This document shows, one piece after another, positions 7,763-15,725 of a stretch of DNA of 64,000 nucleotides. The stretch spans positions 1 through 64,000 of the IMG/VR virus record IMGVR_UViG_3300020190_000049; one strand, 5' to 3'. Numbering within the stretch: the stretch's first letter is position 1; each line of letters begins with the position of its first letter. Under the pieces are notes generated by a model. That model ran no database searches, had not been told where the DNA came from, and saw only the letters and a program-made list of their open reading frames with translations. The stretch is from a virus. A program made the position numbers and the translations under genes.

Positions 7763-8060
7763 ATCGTTGTTTAAACCTCCTCGGCACCTCGTCGAGGAGT
7801 GGCCTGAGATTTTTGAAGATATGTATATGAATACGATGCCAGTCTATTATATAGATATGGTTCGGATGGAGTTTACCGATGGAAGAGTTTGGGAAATCAA
7901 TATACAAGAACAATTATACGATCTTCCTAACGAACTAGTTGCTACGAGATTAGTAGATACTTTTCAAGAATTCAAAGAAGATATTAAAAAGATCGATTTT
8001 AAAATTGATGTTGATCGATTAAAACAAGATATTAAAAAACAATCTAGGGATATACTTTAA
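7755..8060 (+). CDS. Conserved phage protein, last gene of the left operon
   Basis: A protein of 101 residues. It starts MPKSLFKPPRHLVEEWPEIFEDMYM, continues into a beta segment (YYIDMVRMEFTDGRVWEINI), and ends in a lysine-rich helix with repeated DIKK/FKI units. It is the last plus-strand gene before the convergent minus-strand block. The family is known from T4-like marine phages without assigned function. Confidence 0.7.
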   Translation: MPKSLFKPPRHLVEEWPEIFEDMYMNTMPVYYIDMVRMEFTDGRVWEINIQEQLYDLPNELVATRLVDTFQEFKEDIKKIDFKIDVDRLKQDIKKQSRDIL

Positions 8061-8163
8061 ACATTTGTTGAAAAATGATTCCACGCATAGGGACAATATT
8101 TTTTATTCATTTTATTGATTTAGTAAATAACTCTCCAAGTTCGGGTATATAATCAACTATTTT
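8061..8163. other. Convergent intergenic gap
   Basis: These 103 bases lie between converging genes and are A+T-rich. A transcription terminator would be expected here, but I see no convincing hairpin with a T-run on either strand and no open frame of note. Confidence 0.5.
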
Positions 8164-9432
8164 TCATAGACCTTTCACCGCTTTGCGAACAACCTCCATC
8201 TCTGGAATAGTTTCGAATACATTCTCTTTTCTCAGATTATCTACTTGTGCAGATACTATTAGAAACTTTTTAGCGGCTTCTAGATTAAATGGCTGGCGTA
8301 GTTCGTGAAGTATCTGTGTAAAAATAGAATCTATGCTAGTATTGTATTTTTTATTGTACTCTACAATAAACGATTCTATCTTTTCTATGGTAGACATTCT
8401 GTAATCGTCTGGTAAGATACTTACATGATAATGTTTAGGATGATCCAGTAAGTTGATAAAGAAGTTGTTATAGTTGACATATCGATATATATTAGGATGC
8501 CTTCTAATAACACCCAAGTCTGTCAAATAAGTAATCATCTCGGGCAATCGGGCAACGTTCCATGCACCGATAGTCATGCCAGGTCGCATGATAATATTAT
8601 CATATTTGGCAATTTCTTTGAGATTGTCTGCTACCTTACTCCATACTGTGCCGCTACGGATCAATTCAGCACGTTCGTCAATCTCGTCGATGCTAGGCCA
8701 TACTTCTAATTTGCCCAGTTTCCATTGCTTCCAGTAGTCTAGTACATTCTTTTTTCCATATTCGAGAACTGAACAGTTTGTATTGTAGCTAAGTTTAACG
8801 TCGAAACGTTTATTTTCTACAAGTTTATCGAGTATATGCCAGTGCTCGTCCATCAACAACGGTTCACCACCAGCAAAATAGATACGTTTAACGTTATCCA
8901 TTTGATCTTCTAAGAAGTCGAAGTTTGTTTTATCCTCGACTCCTTCAATGTTCCATACCTTTTCTTGGTCAGTGTAACCTAGTTTCTTGGCATCGGGCAC
9001 CCACGCACTGCTGTATCGTGGCCCGCAACTACGGCATTTGAAGTTACACAAGTTACTAAAACGAAAGTCCCAGTACTTCAAATCCATTTCAGTGCAAGTT
9101 CCGTCTTCTAATGTAATGCTAGGAATCTTTTCTAGCACATCAGGAAAGTCTCGATTGTGATAAAACCTGCCGCTGACGCCAGTAACATCTTCTTTGTTAA
9201 AACAAGTATCGCAGACCTTAGGACGCTTTCCTTCAATCATGTCTTTGCGTAACTTCTTCATGTTATCGCTATTCCAGATTTCTTCGATGCTTTGCGTAGT
9301 TAAGTCACCTGCAAAATAGTTATGATGGCTAGTGAGGCAACACGGCACCACTTTGCCGTTTGGCTCAAAGTTTAAGTGCATCCAAGGGACTGCACATAAT
9401 GTTTCATTCTTTATAGGTATAATTTTGCTCAT
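8164..9432 (-). CDS. Twitch/SPASM-type radical SAM protein
   Basis: A protein of 422 residues. The radical SAM cluster motif is CNFKCRSC at C129, C133 and C136, followed by FAGGEPLLM, the SAM-binding GGEP. Before the core, residues 13-77 carry more cysteines (C13, C31-C32, C74, C77: VPCCLTS, KVCDTCF), a SPASM/twitch-like auxiliary cluster site that here lies N-terminal to the core. Members of this superfamily modify peptides or other large substrates. Proteins like this are frequent in T4-like marine phages and their substrate is unknown. It is the last gene of the minus-strand block with glycosyltransferases, so a role in modifying a tail protein or a surface glycan is plausible. Confidence 0.83.
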   Translation of the reverse strand: MSKIIPIKNETLCAVPWMHLNFEPNGKVVPCCLTSHHNYFAGDLTTQSIEEIWNSDNMKKLRKDMIEGKRPKVCDTCFNKEDVTGVSGRFYHNRDFPDVLEKIPSITLEDGTCTEMDLKYWDFRFSNLCNFKCRSCGPRYSSAWVPDAKKLGYTDQEKVWNIEGVEDKTNFDFLEDQMDNVKRIYFAGGEPLLMDEHWHILDKLVENKRFDVKLSYNTNCSVLEYGKKNVLDYWKQWKLGKLEVWPSIDEIDERAELIRSGTVWSKVADNLKEIAKYDNIIMRPGMTIGAWNVARLPEMITYLTDLGVIRRHPNIYRYVNYNNFFINLLDHPKHYHVSILPDDYRMSTIEKIESFIVEYNKKYNTSIDSIFTQILHELRQPFNLEAAKKFLIVSAQVDNLRKENVFETIPEMEVVRKAVKGL

Positions 9433-9492
9433 TGTATACTTATGTCCATAGACCGCGACGTACTTTGATAAGACGTATCATCAATTTTAGAC

Positions 9493-10860
9493 TTAAGGAT
9501 GAATATTTTTTGTTCGTTGCTCATACAGGTCCTTAAGCCATTCAAAATCATTTATTTTAAATAACGCATCGTTGTTTCCGATATTATCATATCCGTACTC
9601 TCTTCCTGCTATAGCACCGTCAATAGAATATTTTCCAAACAATCTATCTCGACCGAGATTACACCATGCTTGCAATCTTAAATCTGTTTCCTCATCATAT
9701 GTCTCATCCACAGGACGACTAGCCAGTTTTACACATTCGCGAAATGCAGATTTCCATGTAGAAAATTCGTCTGTATCAAATCTAGTTTTGTTACTAACTA
9801 ATTCTATCACTTTTAATCTATCGCTTATCGACATCGTCATATCTACAGTATTTGTATTCATTGAAAGAACTAAATCTCTGGGTAACAATTTTACTCCGCC
9901 ATATCCATACACCAAATCATTTATAGGATTAATAGATTGCCAAATAAAAACGATATCTCTTTCGTATCTAGATACTTCATAATCGAATTCAAAATCATCT
10001 ACTATTTCAGCATCGCCATCTACTACATAAAACATGTTTGTTTCTACTATTCCAGCAGCGGCTTTGTGTGCATTATGTATACCTTTTATACCATGCACTC
10101 TTTTTGCTCTAGGAAATCTCGATTTTAATTTTTCAAAATTTTCATCTGCATTAGGCTCATTATAACTGATAAAAACAATATCATAAGATTTTAATTTAGA
10201 TGCAACGATTTCGTATTGTTTTTTTTCGATAGGAAATCTAAAATCAATTTCTTTTTTCGATAATTTTTTATTTTTAGGAATGCAGGAGATTCCGTTGTAA
10301 GTTAATTCGTTCCTAAACTTATGTTGAAATACATGATTCATATTTCTATCATAGAAATTATGATGATTAAAATAAAGATCAAAGTCAAAATCTAAAACCT
10401 CTACTTCTTTAGGTATCATCCAAAACATTTCCATTCTACTTTTGTCGCAAGCATCGATATAATCATCATACGTGTCTATGATAAATTTTTCAAATTGTCG
10501 AGGACGAGATGCAACTATATCTATTTCTTTTTTATTTAAAAAGAGTCTATAAGAAAATTCTCTATTTGTAACATTATGTTCTTTAGAAAAAATACAAATT
10601 CCATCAAAAAAGTCTTTATTTTTAAATATGTGAACATAAGAACGATCCCAAATTTCTATCGTATAATCGAAAGAAAAACCTTCTTCGACTATTAGGTCGT
10701 TCCAAACCACCCAGAAAAATTTAGTCAGAGATTTAGATTTTATTTTATCTAAAGAATCAACATTCTCAAGTTTCTGTGCTAGCGGAAATCGACTTTGAAA
10801 TAGTTTCCAGTCGTTTTCGTTTATTTGATTTTTGCTGACATAGAAAAGATCATATTTCAT
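9493..10860 (-). CDS. Glycosyltransferase-like protein with a degenerate duplicated N-terminal domain
   Basis: A protein of 455 residues. The C-terminal half, from about residue 224, has YDIVFISYNEPNAD, AKRVHGIKGIHNAHKAAA and FYVVDGDAEIVDDF. The DGD near residue 281 fits the metal- and nucleotide-sugar-binding DxD of GT-A glycosyltransferases. YGYGGVKLLPRDLVL follows. This half is homologous to the next gene (10850-11740). The N-terminal half keeps the same plan (DLFYVSKNQINENDW, FPLAQKLENV, FFWVVWNDLIVEEGFSFDY), but the DGD is replaced by WND, so it is probably inactive. The gene is markedly A+T-rich. Specificity cannot be deduced. Confidence 0.7.
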   Translation of the reverse strand: MKYDLFYVSKNQINENDWKLFQSRFPLAQKLENVDSLDKIKSKSLTKFFWVVWNDLIVEEGFSFDYTIEIWDRSYVHIFKNKDFFDGICIFSKEHNVTNREFSYRLFLNKKEIDIVASRPRQFEKFIIDTYDDYIDACDKSRMEMFWMIPKEVEVLDFDFDLYFNHHNFYDRNMNHVFQHKFRNELTYNGISCIPKNKKLSKKEIDFRFPIEKKQYEIVASKLKSYDIVFISYNEPNADENFEKLKSRFPRAKRVHGIKGIHNAHKAAAGIVETNMFYVVDGDAEIVDDFEFDYEVSRYERDIVFIWQSINPINDLVYGYGGVKLLPRDLVLSMNTNTVDMTMSISDRLKVIELVSNKTRFDTDEFSTWKSAFRECVKLASRPVDETYDEETDLRLQAWCNLGRDRLFGKYSIDGAIAGREYGYDNIGNNDALFKINDFEWLKDLYEQRTKNIHP

Positions 10861-11740
10861 GAGAGGATCTATAATAGGTTTTTGATAATTCTATGGTTTC
10901 TATATAAAGATTATAGGTATATTCGCTTTGTTTAGGATCTAGATATGGCCAATTGAATCCCAATTCGTGTTTAATTTTCGTTCCTAAATCTTGTGTGTCA
11001 TGTTCTATATCTAAATGTTTTACTTGAGTTTCATAGATTTCTTTCAATACTTCAAAATCTCTAACTTGCACATAATCCCAATCTGTACAATTAGTCATCC
11101 AGGTTCCCATCCTAGTTCCAAGAACGGCATACTTTCCATTGTCAACATGTGATCCAACTGTTGCCCACTGCTTCAATCTATGTAAATTGTGCCACCAAAT
11201 ACGTTCTTTAATTTCTTGCGGTGGAACTTTGACTCCATCGAGCAAGGTCATCTTAACGCCCTCACGGAATCCTGCTCGCCATGCTTGGAATGGAGAACCA
11301 GTAATAATTACATCGCTAAAACAATCTGGAAATTGTCTATATCCTTTTTCCCAACAAAAATCTACTTGAGCACGATCGCTGTTGCTGGCTTCGTGAGTCT
11401 TCATGTTTAGAACAAAATCTTTTTTCCATAATTTAACTCCGCCATTACCGTACATAAGACCATTAATAATATTTTTTCCTACCCAACTATATACGTCAAT
11501 TTCTTTCTTAAGATCCAAATCTAAATTAAAGAAAGAAGTATAGACAATATTGTCTGCATCTACAGTGACGAATCGATCAGTTTCCGATAACTCCGCTGCG
11601 GCTTTATGCGCTGCATCACTGCCTTTTACACCATGAACACGCTTTGCCCAAGGAACTTTGTTGCACAGATCAGCATAATGTAGATCTGCATTAGGTTCAT
11701 CATAACTTAGAAAAACTACATCAAATTCAATTATTTTCAT
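10850..11740 (-). CDS. Glycosyltransferase-like protein (DAD motif)
   Basis: A 296-residue single-domain relative of the C-terminal half of the neighbouring protein. It has DVVFLSYDEPNADLHY, AKRVHGVKGSDAAHKAAA, FVTVDADNIVY with a DAD near residues 58-60, and YGNGGVKLWKKDFVL. A region near residues 150-165 (SPFQAWRAGFREGVKM) is also shared with the neighbour. GT-A type glycosyl transfer is inferred from the DxD and the Rossmann-like start; the acceptor is unknown. It overlaps both neighbours by about 11-14 bases, so the group is one operon. Confidence 0.7.
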   Translation of the reverse strand: MKIIEFDVVFLSYDEPNADLHYADLCNKVPWAKRVHGVKGSDAAHKAAAELSETDRFVTVDADNIVYTSFFNLDLDLKKEIDVYSWVGKNIINGLMYGNGGVKLWKKDFVLNMKTHEASNSDRAQVDFCWEKGYRQFPDCFSDVIITGSPFQAWRAGFREGVKMTLLDGVKVPPQEIKERIWWHNLHRLKQWATVGSHVDNGKYAVLGTRMGTWMTNCTDWDYVQVRDFEVLKEIYETQVKHLDIEHDTQDLGTKIKHELGFNWPYLDPKQSEYTYNLYIETIELSKTYYRSSHEI

Positions 11741-12323
11741 AATTCATTACATAATTTTTAAAAATTCTTCTGGTATAGATACTAAAATTCAGAGGAACAT
11801 TGATTTCAAATTCTATGATTTTCGAATTGAACAAATTATCCACAGTAGTCGAAAAAGTTTCGTGTAATCCGTTTGGATCATTATAATCGGTCACGAGAAA
11901 TAACATTTCTGTGCTGCCATCCCAATAAATTTTTCTAGATTTATAAAATTTATCTGATAATTTTATTATCATTTTTTTAGAAAAAACAGAAATTATTACA
12001 TCCGGATCTGAGATATCTGACCAAGAAGAATCGATTATTCTATGTAAAACATCATCAATTTTAGTCAGACTTTTATTTTCAATAATTTCTAAAGAATTAT
12101 CATCTGTGTTAACGACATACGAATTTAATAATGTTTTACCTTCGAGAACTGATTGTGCAATCTCCTCATCAACTTCTATTTTATTAGAAACAGACGGACA
12201 TGAATGATCCGGATAGATACCTAAAATACCGCCGGATGCAGGATCAAATACAGCATAGTATCTGATCTCTGTTACAGGAAGACTCTGCATCCATTCTATT
12301 AAATCTTTTATCGCGTCTTCCAC
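11727..12323 (-). CDS. Phage protein of unknown function in the glycosyltransferase block
   Basis: A protein of 198 residues. The N-terminal half has EIRYYAVFDPASGGILGIYPDHSCP followed by NKIEVDEEIAQSVLEGKT and KSLTKIDDVLHRI. Similar segments occur in proteins encoded near tail fibres of T4-like marine phages. The C-terminal half is beta-rich. No signal peptide, membrane segment or catalytic motif is visible. Overlaps of 14-16 bases with both neighbours tie it to the operon. Confidence 0.65.
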   Translation of the reverse strand: MEDAIKDLIEWMQSLPVTEIRYYAVFDPASGGILGIYPDHSCPSVSNKIEVDEEIAQSVLEGKTLLNSYVVNTDDNSLEIIENKSLTKIDDVLHRIIDSSWSDISDPDVIISVFSKKMIIKLSDKFYKSRKIYWDGSTEMLFLVTDYNDPNGLHETFSTTVDNLFNSKIIEFEINVPLNFSIYTRRIFKNYVMNYENN

Positions 12324-13150
12324 GCTATCTCCTCAAGAATGCTAACTACTTCATCGGTAATTAAATCTTTTTCTACATAATGAACAATGTCGTACTGCTG
12401 ATAATTTCCTATTTTTAATCGAGCATCTTTGTTTAAATAAAACCCTATATGATTTGTAAATTTATCGGCAGGCCAGGGCCAGTTTTGTATTTCACCTTTC
12501 ATATGTACGATTCTAGGAAATTCTAAATCATAAGAAACATCATCTTGTATATCTAGAATTTTAGATGATAATGCAAACGCTTCGTCTGTGCCTATCACCT
12601 TAGGTTTAAATTCAGTTAAGAATAAATTACTAAATTCTTTAGGATTTTTAAGAACGTATCTTCCTAGACTGAAAAATTCCTCGACTAATTTTGAATCTTT
12701 ACGAAACCATGTCCACATAGAATATAAATTAGGAAGATCGTTTTTAGTAAAACATCTTCTATAAAAATCATTGGTAATGACCTCTCCTCTATATGTAAAA
12801 CTTCGATTCGGAACGTACAACTCGCAATTTTCTATAAAATAATCAATCCAATGGCTGTAATCTCTTAAAAATAGCATGTCTGCATCTAAACATACTGTAT
12901 ATTCCCAAGGAGTTAATTTATCCATCCAGGATCTTCCGTCCCAGAACGTTTCCTGATTCCACTCTATTATATGATCAAATACCCAAGATGATTTAATTTT
13001 TTCCAATGAAGTCTTATTATCTATAACTAATGCTACTTTATCATATCCCGATTTTTGAGTATTTTTAATACTCAAGGCTAAAACATATGCTAATTTTAAA
13101 TAATCAACAGATTCATTTTTAGAAACAATTATTAAATATCCGAAATTCAT
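12308..13150 (-). CDS. GT8-like glycosyltransferase
   Basis: A protein of 280 residues. The order of elements fits a GT-A glycosyltransferase: a Rossmann start (YLIIVSKNESVDYLKLA), then a central DxD in YTVCLDADMLFLRDY (near residues 86-90). A later GTDEAFALS resembles the acidic D-E/Q segment that often follows in GT8 or nucleotide-diphospho-sugar transferases. Near the C-terminus is IVHMKGEIQNWPW, with the His commonly seen in GT8 proteins as a third metal ligand. It is probably a paralogue of the next gene. Donor and acceptor are unknown. Confidence 0.7.
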   Translation of the reverse strand: MNFGYLIIVSKNESVDYLKLAYVLALSIKNTQKSGYDKVALVIDNKTSLEKIKSSWVFDHIIEWNQETFWDGRSWMDKLTPWEYTVCLDADMLFLRDYSHWIDYFIENCELYVPNRSFTYRGEVITNDFYRRCFTKNDLPNLYSMWTWFRKDSKLVEEFFSLGRYVLKNPKEFSNLFLTEFKPKVIGTDEAFALSSKILDIQDDVSYDLEFPRIVHMKGEIQNWPWPADKFTNHIGFYLNKDARLKIGNYQQYDIVHYVEKDLITDEVVSILEEIAWKTR

Positions 13151-14004
13151 AGATTGATTAATCCTTCGTAATTTCTAATAATACTTTGCTTGTTCATTAT
13201 ATGAATATCTTGGTCTTTTATCGATGCTAGATAAAAAGATAAATCATCATTCCAATATTTGATTGAAAATATCATTCTTCCGTTTTCATATATTTTTTCC
13301 AATATATCTTTTCCTTGCAAAGTTAAAATTGCGGGCAAAGAATATCTATTAAATTCAAAACCATTTAATATATGATATGCTATACTAAATGTAATATCGT
13401 TTCTATATTGTCTAGGATCAAATCTAAAAAGGTCTGCATAAAATTTATAATTATCTTTTATAAAATCAATTAATTTAAAAAATATTCTGCTATTTTCGTT
13501 TTTAGTAAACATTACTGTAGTTGCCCAATAAAGGTGAACTCCTGTTTCGCTGATCCAATCATCTAGATATCCCTTTCGATCACCTTGTATATCATTAAAT
13601 CGTTGACCTAATAACACATCTTGATTGATTTCCCAATAATTGTTTAGGACGTCTGTCATTATAAGAAAATCGCTATCTATCATCAACGTTTTTTCATAAG
13701 GAGTATAATCCCAGACCGACGATCTATTTGAGTTTAAAAAAGGAACTGTCGATGATGTCGTTCCGTCGTGTAAAATTCTTTGATTTCCCGGCACAGGTCT
13801 AGGCACTGATATTATGTTTTCAAAAACATCTACTGCGGTCGACATCAATTTAGAAGTTTTCATCCACTCCTTAGTTGACTCATCAGTTATAAGACTAACT
13901 GGCAATCGAAGATTTTTTTTGGCGAATTTTGCAGATATTATCGCCATTTTAGCATAATCGATATCTCGACTATTATGAGCTATGATTACTATTCCTTTTT
14001 TCAT
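13147..14004 (-). CDS. GT8-like glycosyltransferase paralogue
   Basis: A protein of 285 residues. It starts KGIVIIAHNSRDIDYAKMAI, matching the YxKxA pattern of its neighbour, and has EKTLMIDSDFLIMTD with a DSD near residue 107. It continues with a WATTVMFTKNENSRIFF strand and a helical segment ending in NDITFSIAYHIL, a likely equivalent of the GTDEAFALS of the neighbour. A nucleotide-sugar transferase fold is inferred. The gene overlaps 12308-13150 by four bases and abuts 14001, so they are co-translated. It is A+T-rich compared with the baseplate genes. Confidence 0.68.
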   Translation of the reverse strand: MKKGIVIIAHNSRDIDYAKMAIISAKFAKKNLRLPVSLITDESTKEWMKTSKLMSTAVDVFENIISVPRPVPGNQRILHDGTTSSTVPFLNSNRSSVWDYTPYEKTLMIDSDFLIMTDVLNNYWEINQDVLLGQRFNDIQGDRKGYLDDWISETGVHLYWATTVMFTKNENSRIFFKLIDFIKDNYKFYADLFRFDPRQYRNDITFSIAYHILNGFEFNRYSLPAILTLQGKDILEKIYENGRMIFSIKYWNDDLSFYLASIKDQDIHIMNKQSIIRNYEGLINL

Positions 14005-14351
14005 AGATCTACTAGTTTTTCTACAGATCTACTTTTTTTAATTTTATCGTATTCTTCTTGATATTCAAAAGCGACAGAGAAAAATCTATCAAAAATTTCT
14101 GTTTTGAACATCTCTAAATTTTCTATGAGTATGGGATTTTCATTAGCATCTAAAAGCACAACTCCTTGTGTTCTGCCCTCGGAACATAGAATTGAAACAA
14201 AAGATAAAAGAGTTTGATCAATCTTAAAAATACCGCCATTGAACCCATAGGTTAACTTGGCCTGTATTTTTTCTTTAAGCGATTTACGTTGTACTGCTAA
14301 TGTCTGTCTATAGTTAGAAAAATCTAATGCGTTTTTTAATCGATCGTCCAT
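14001..14351 (-). CDS. Conserved tail-fibre-linked phage protein, function unknown
   Basis: A 116-residue protein with NALDFSNYRQTLAVQRKSLKEKI, a coiled-coil-like start, followed by LTYGFNGGIFKIDQTLLSFV and a small beta/alpha domain. Similar proteins lie beside short tail fibre genes in T4-like marine phages, where they may be assembly factors, but that is not proved. GGAG lies before the ATG (CTGGAGTAC). Confidence 0.66.
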   Translation of the reverse strand: MDDRLKNALDFSNYRQTLAVQRKSLKEKIQAKLTYGFNGGIFKIDQTLLSFVSILCSEGRTQGVVLLDANENPILIENLEMFKTEIFDRFFSVAFEYQEEYDKIKKSRSVEKLVDL

Positions 14352-14405
14352 TTGTACTCCAGAATAAAGTGTGCATATTATTTACCTGGAATTTTTTACT
14401 TATTT

Positions 14406-15173
14406 TTATTTTCGCAGCCTAGGTTGATGGTTTTCAAATTTGTTATTGTCAGCATCCTCCCCTTTCCAGTATCTTCTACCAGCATTATGAGGTTTTTTTA
14501 AATCTGGATCTTGTCTCTCATAGGCGAATCTAGATCCCATACGTCGCTCATTGCTGATAACTTCATCGGAAAATAATTCATTATCTAATCGTAATTCGAA
14601 ACTTTCTACGAAATATCTAGGAATCGGTAAAATTGCTGCTATAGGTTGCCCTTTGCAAATCTTGATCTGCTTGTGCGCAGCGGTAATTTTTAAATTGAAT
14701 GTAAAATCTCGTCTTAGATTATCAGCTTCTATTACGCCAGTTAAATTTTGAAGATTTTCGAGAATAAAATTTGGAGGATTCAAAGTTATTAGATTTACTT
14801 TCTTAGCCGTTCGAAAATGGAATCTATTTTGAATCGTGACTATTCCTGAACCAAAATGGCTAGATATAAATTGATGTTGATCTAGGTCTGGTTCTTCTAT
14901 ATCTATTGTCACAGCATCATTACCTTCTCGACCATCCCAGATTGCAGTCCATGTATAATAACTACGGATTATGAATCCGTATTGATTTCCTATCACTAAC
15001 GGAAGGCAATAATAAAAATGAGAATTAAACCAATCTCGTTTTTTGTTTCCGATTAACGGTTCTACGATTTCATTTACCGATTGTCTAAATTTATCTCCCT
15101 GAGATATAACCGCTATCACATTATCAGGAATAAGATTGTTTTCATCATTTATTTTAGATTTTATATCCGTCAT
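14406..15173 (-). CDS. DUF6065-like protein
   Basis: A protein of 255 residues. It matches my memory of DUF6065 proteins: an N-terminal beta-rich part (YCLPLVIGNQYGFIIRSYYTW), a WDG segment, HFGSGIVTIQNRFHFRT, and KICKGQPIAAILPIPRYFVESF near the middle. The C-terminal 60 residues are charged and probably disordered (RRMGSRFAYERQDPDLKKP). DUF6065 has no established activity; members often sit with 2-oxoglutarate oxygenases and glycosyltransferases. It overlaps the oxygenase gene by 20 bases. Confidence 0.65.
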   Translation of the reverse strand: MTDIKSKINDENNLIPDNVIAVISQGDKFRQSVNEIVEPLIGNKKRDWFNSHFYYCLPLVIGNQYGFIIRSYYTWTAIWDGREGNDAVTIDIEEPDLDQHQFISSHFGSGIVTIQNRFHFRTAKKVNLITLNPPNFILENLQNLTGVIEADNLRRDFTFNLKITAAHKQIKICKGQPIAAILPIPRYFVESFELRLDNELFSDEVISNERRMGSRFAYERQDPDLKKPHNAGRRYWKGEDADNNKFENHQPRLRK

Positions 15174-15720
15174 GTCTCGTCTTATCGAATGTAAAAAAAC
15201 CAGCTATCGTATATCTTTCTCCCTCTTGGACTTTGGTAACACCATGCATATATTTTAAAGTTGTAGGAAAAATAACTAAGGTTCCAGGCGATAATTTTGG
15301 TTTGAAATTATCAAATTCGGTGAAATAAATTTCACCTCCTTTGTAATTATCATTTAAGTACGTGATGGCAGAATAATTTCTATAACTAAACGGATGCGTT
15401 GTTCCGCCGATGTATTCTGCATCGGCATGCGGTGGATATAAAGAATCTCCGACTCGCCATCTAACAAATTGAAAAATATCGCAGTACAAACTATCGGCTA
15501 CAGAAAAAAAATCTAAAATTTTATTTTTAACTGTGATTCGATATTCTAAAATAGATTCACGAAGGTCGTCAGGCATGGAAGAGATATTGATAGATCTATT
15601 ATTCCATACGCTGTGACCGTTGTTTTCCCAGAGATTCGAGAAAATAGCGAAATCGTAATAACTTTGAACTGATCGTTGATTTAAAAAATTTTCAACGATC
15701 AGTATTTGATCTTTTTCCAC
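15154..15720 (-). CDS. 2-oxoglutarate/Fe(II)-dependent oxygenase, prolyl 4-hydroxylase-like
   Basis: A protein of 188 residues, the size of a minimal P4H domain. The iron facial triad is visible: H98 and D100 in YPPHADAEY, and H159 in LKYMHGVTKV. R169 in GERYTIAGFF is the expected 2-oxoglutarate ligand. The double-stranded beta-helix strands lie between (SAITYLNDNYKGGEIYF, LSPGTLVIFP). The layout matches prolyl 4-hydroxylase-like enzymes, which hydroxylate proline in proteins. The gene starts only five bases after the stop of the poly-proline tail protein and is followed by glycosyltransferase-like genes. Protein proline hydroxylation is therefore a reasonable but untested role. Related oxygenases are common in marine T4-like phages. 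Confidence 0.85.
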   Translation of the reverse strand: MEKDQILIVENFLNQRSVQSYYDFAIFSNLWENNGHSVWNNRSINISSMPDDLRESILEYRITVKNKILDFFSVADSLYCDIFQFVRWRVGDSLYPPHADAEYIGGTTHPFSYRNYSAITYLNDNYKGGEIYFTEFDNFKPKLSPGTLVIFPTTLKYMHGVTKVQEGERYTIAGFFTFDKTRHDGYKI

Positions 15721-15725
15721 AAATT

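Noticed and set aside
8061-8163. Terminator between convergent genes
   Set aside because: No hairpin with a T-run could be drawn on either strand.
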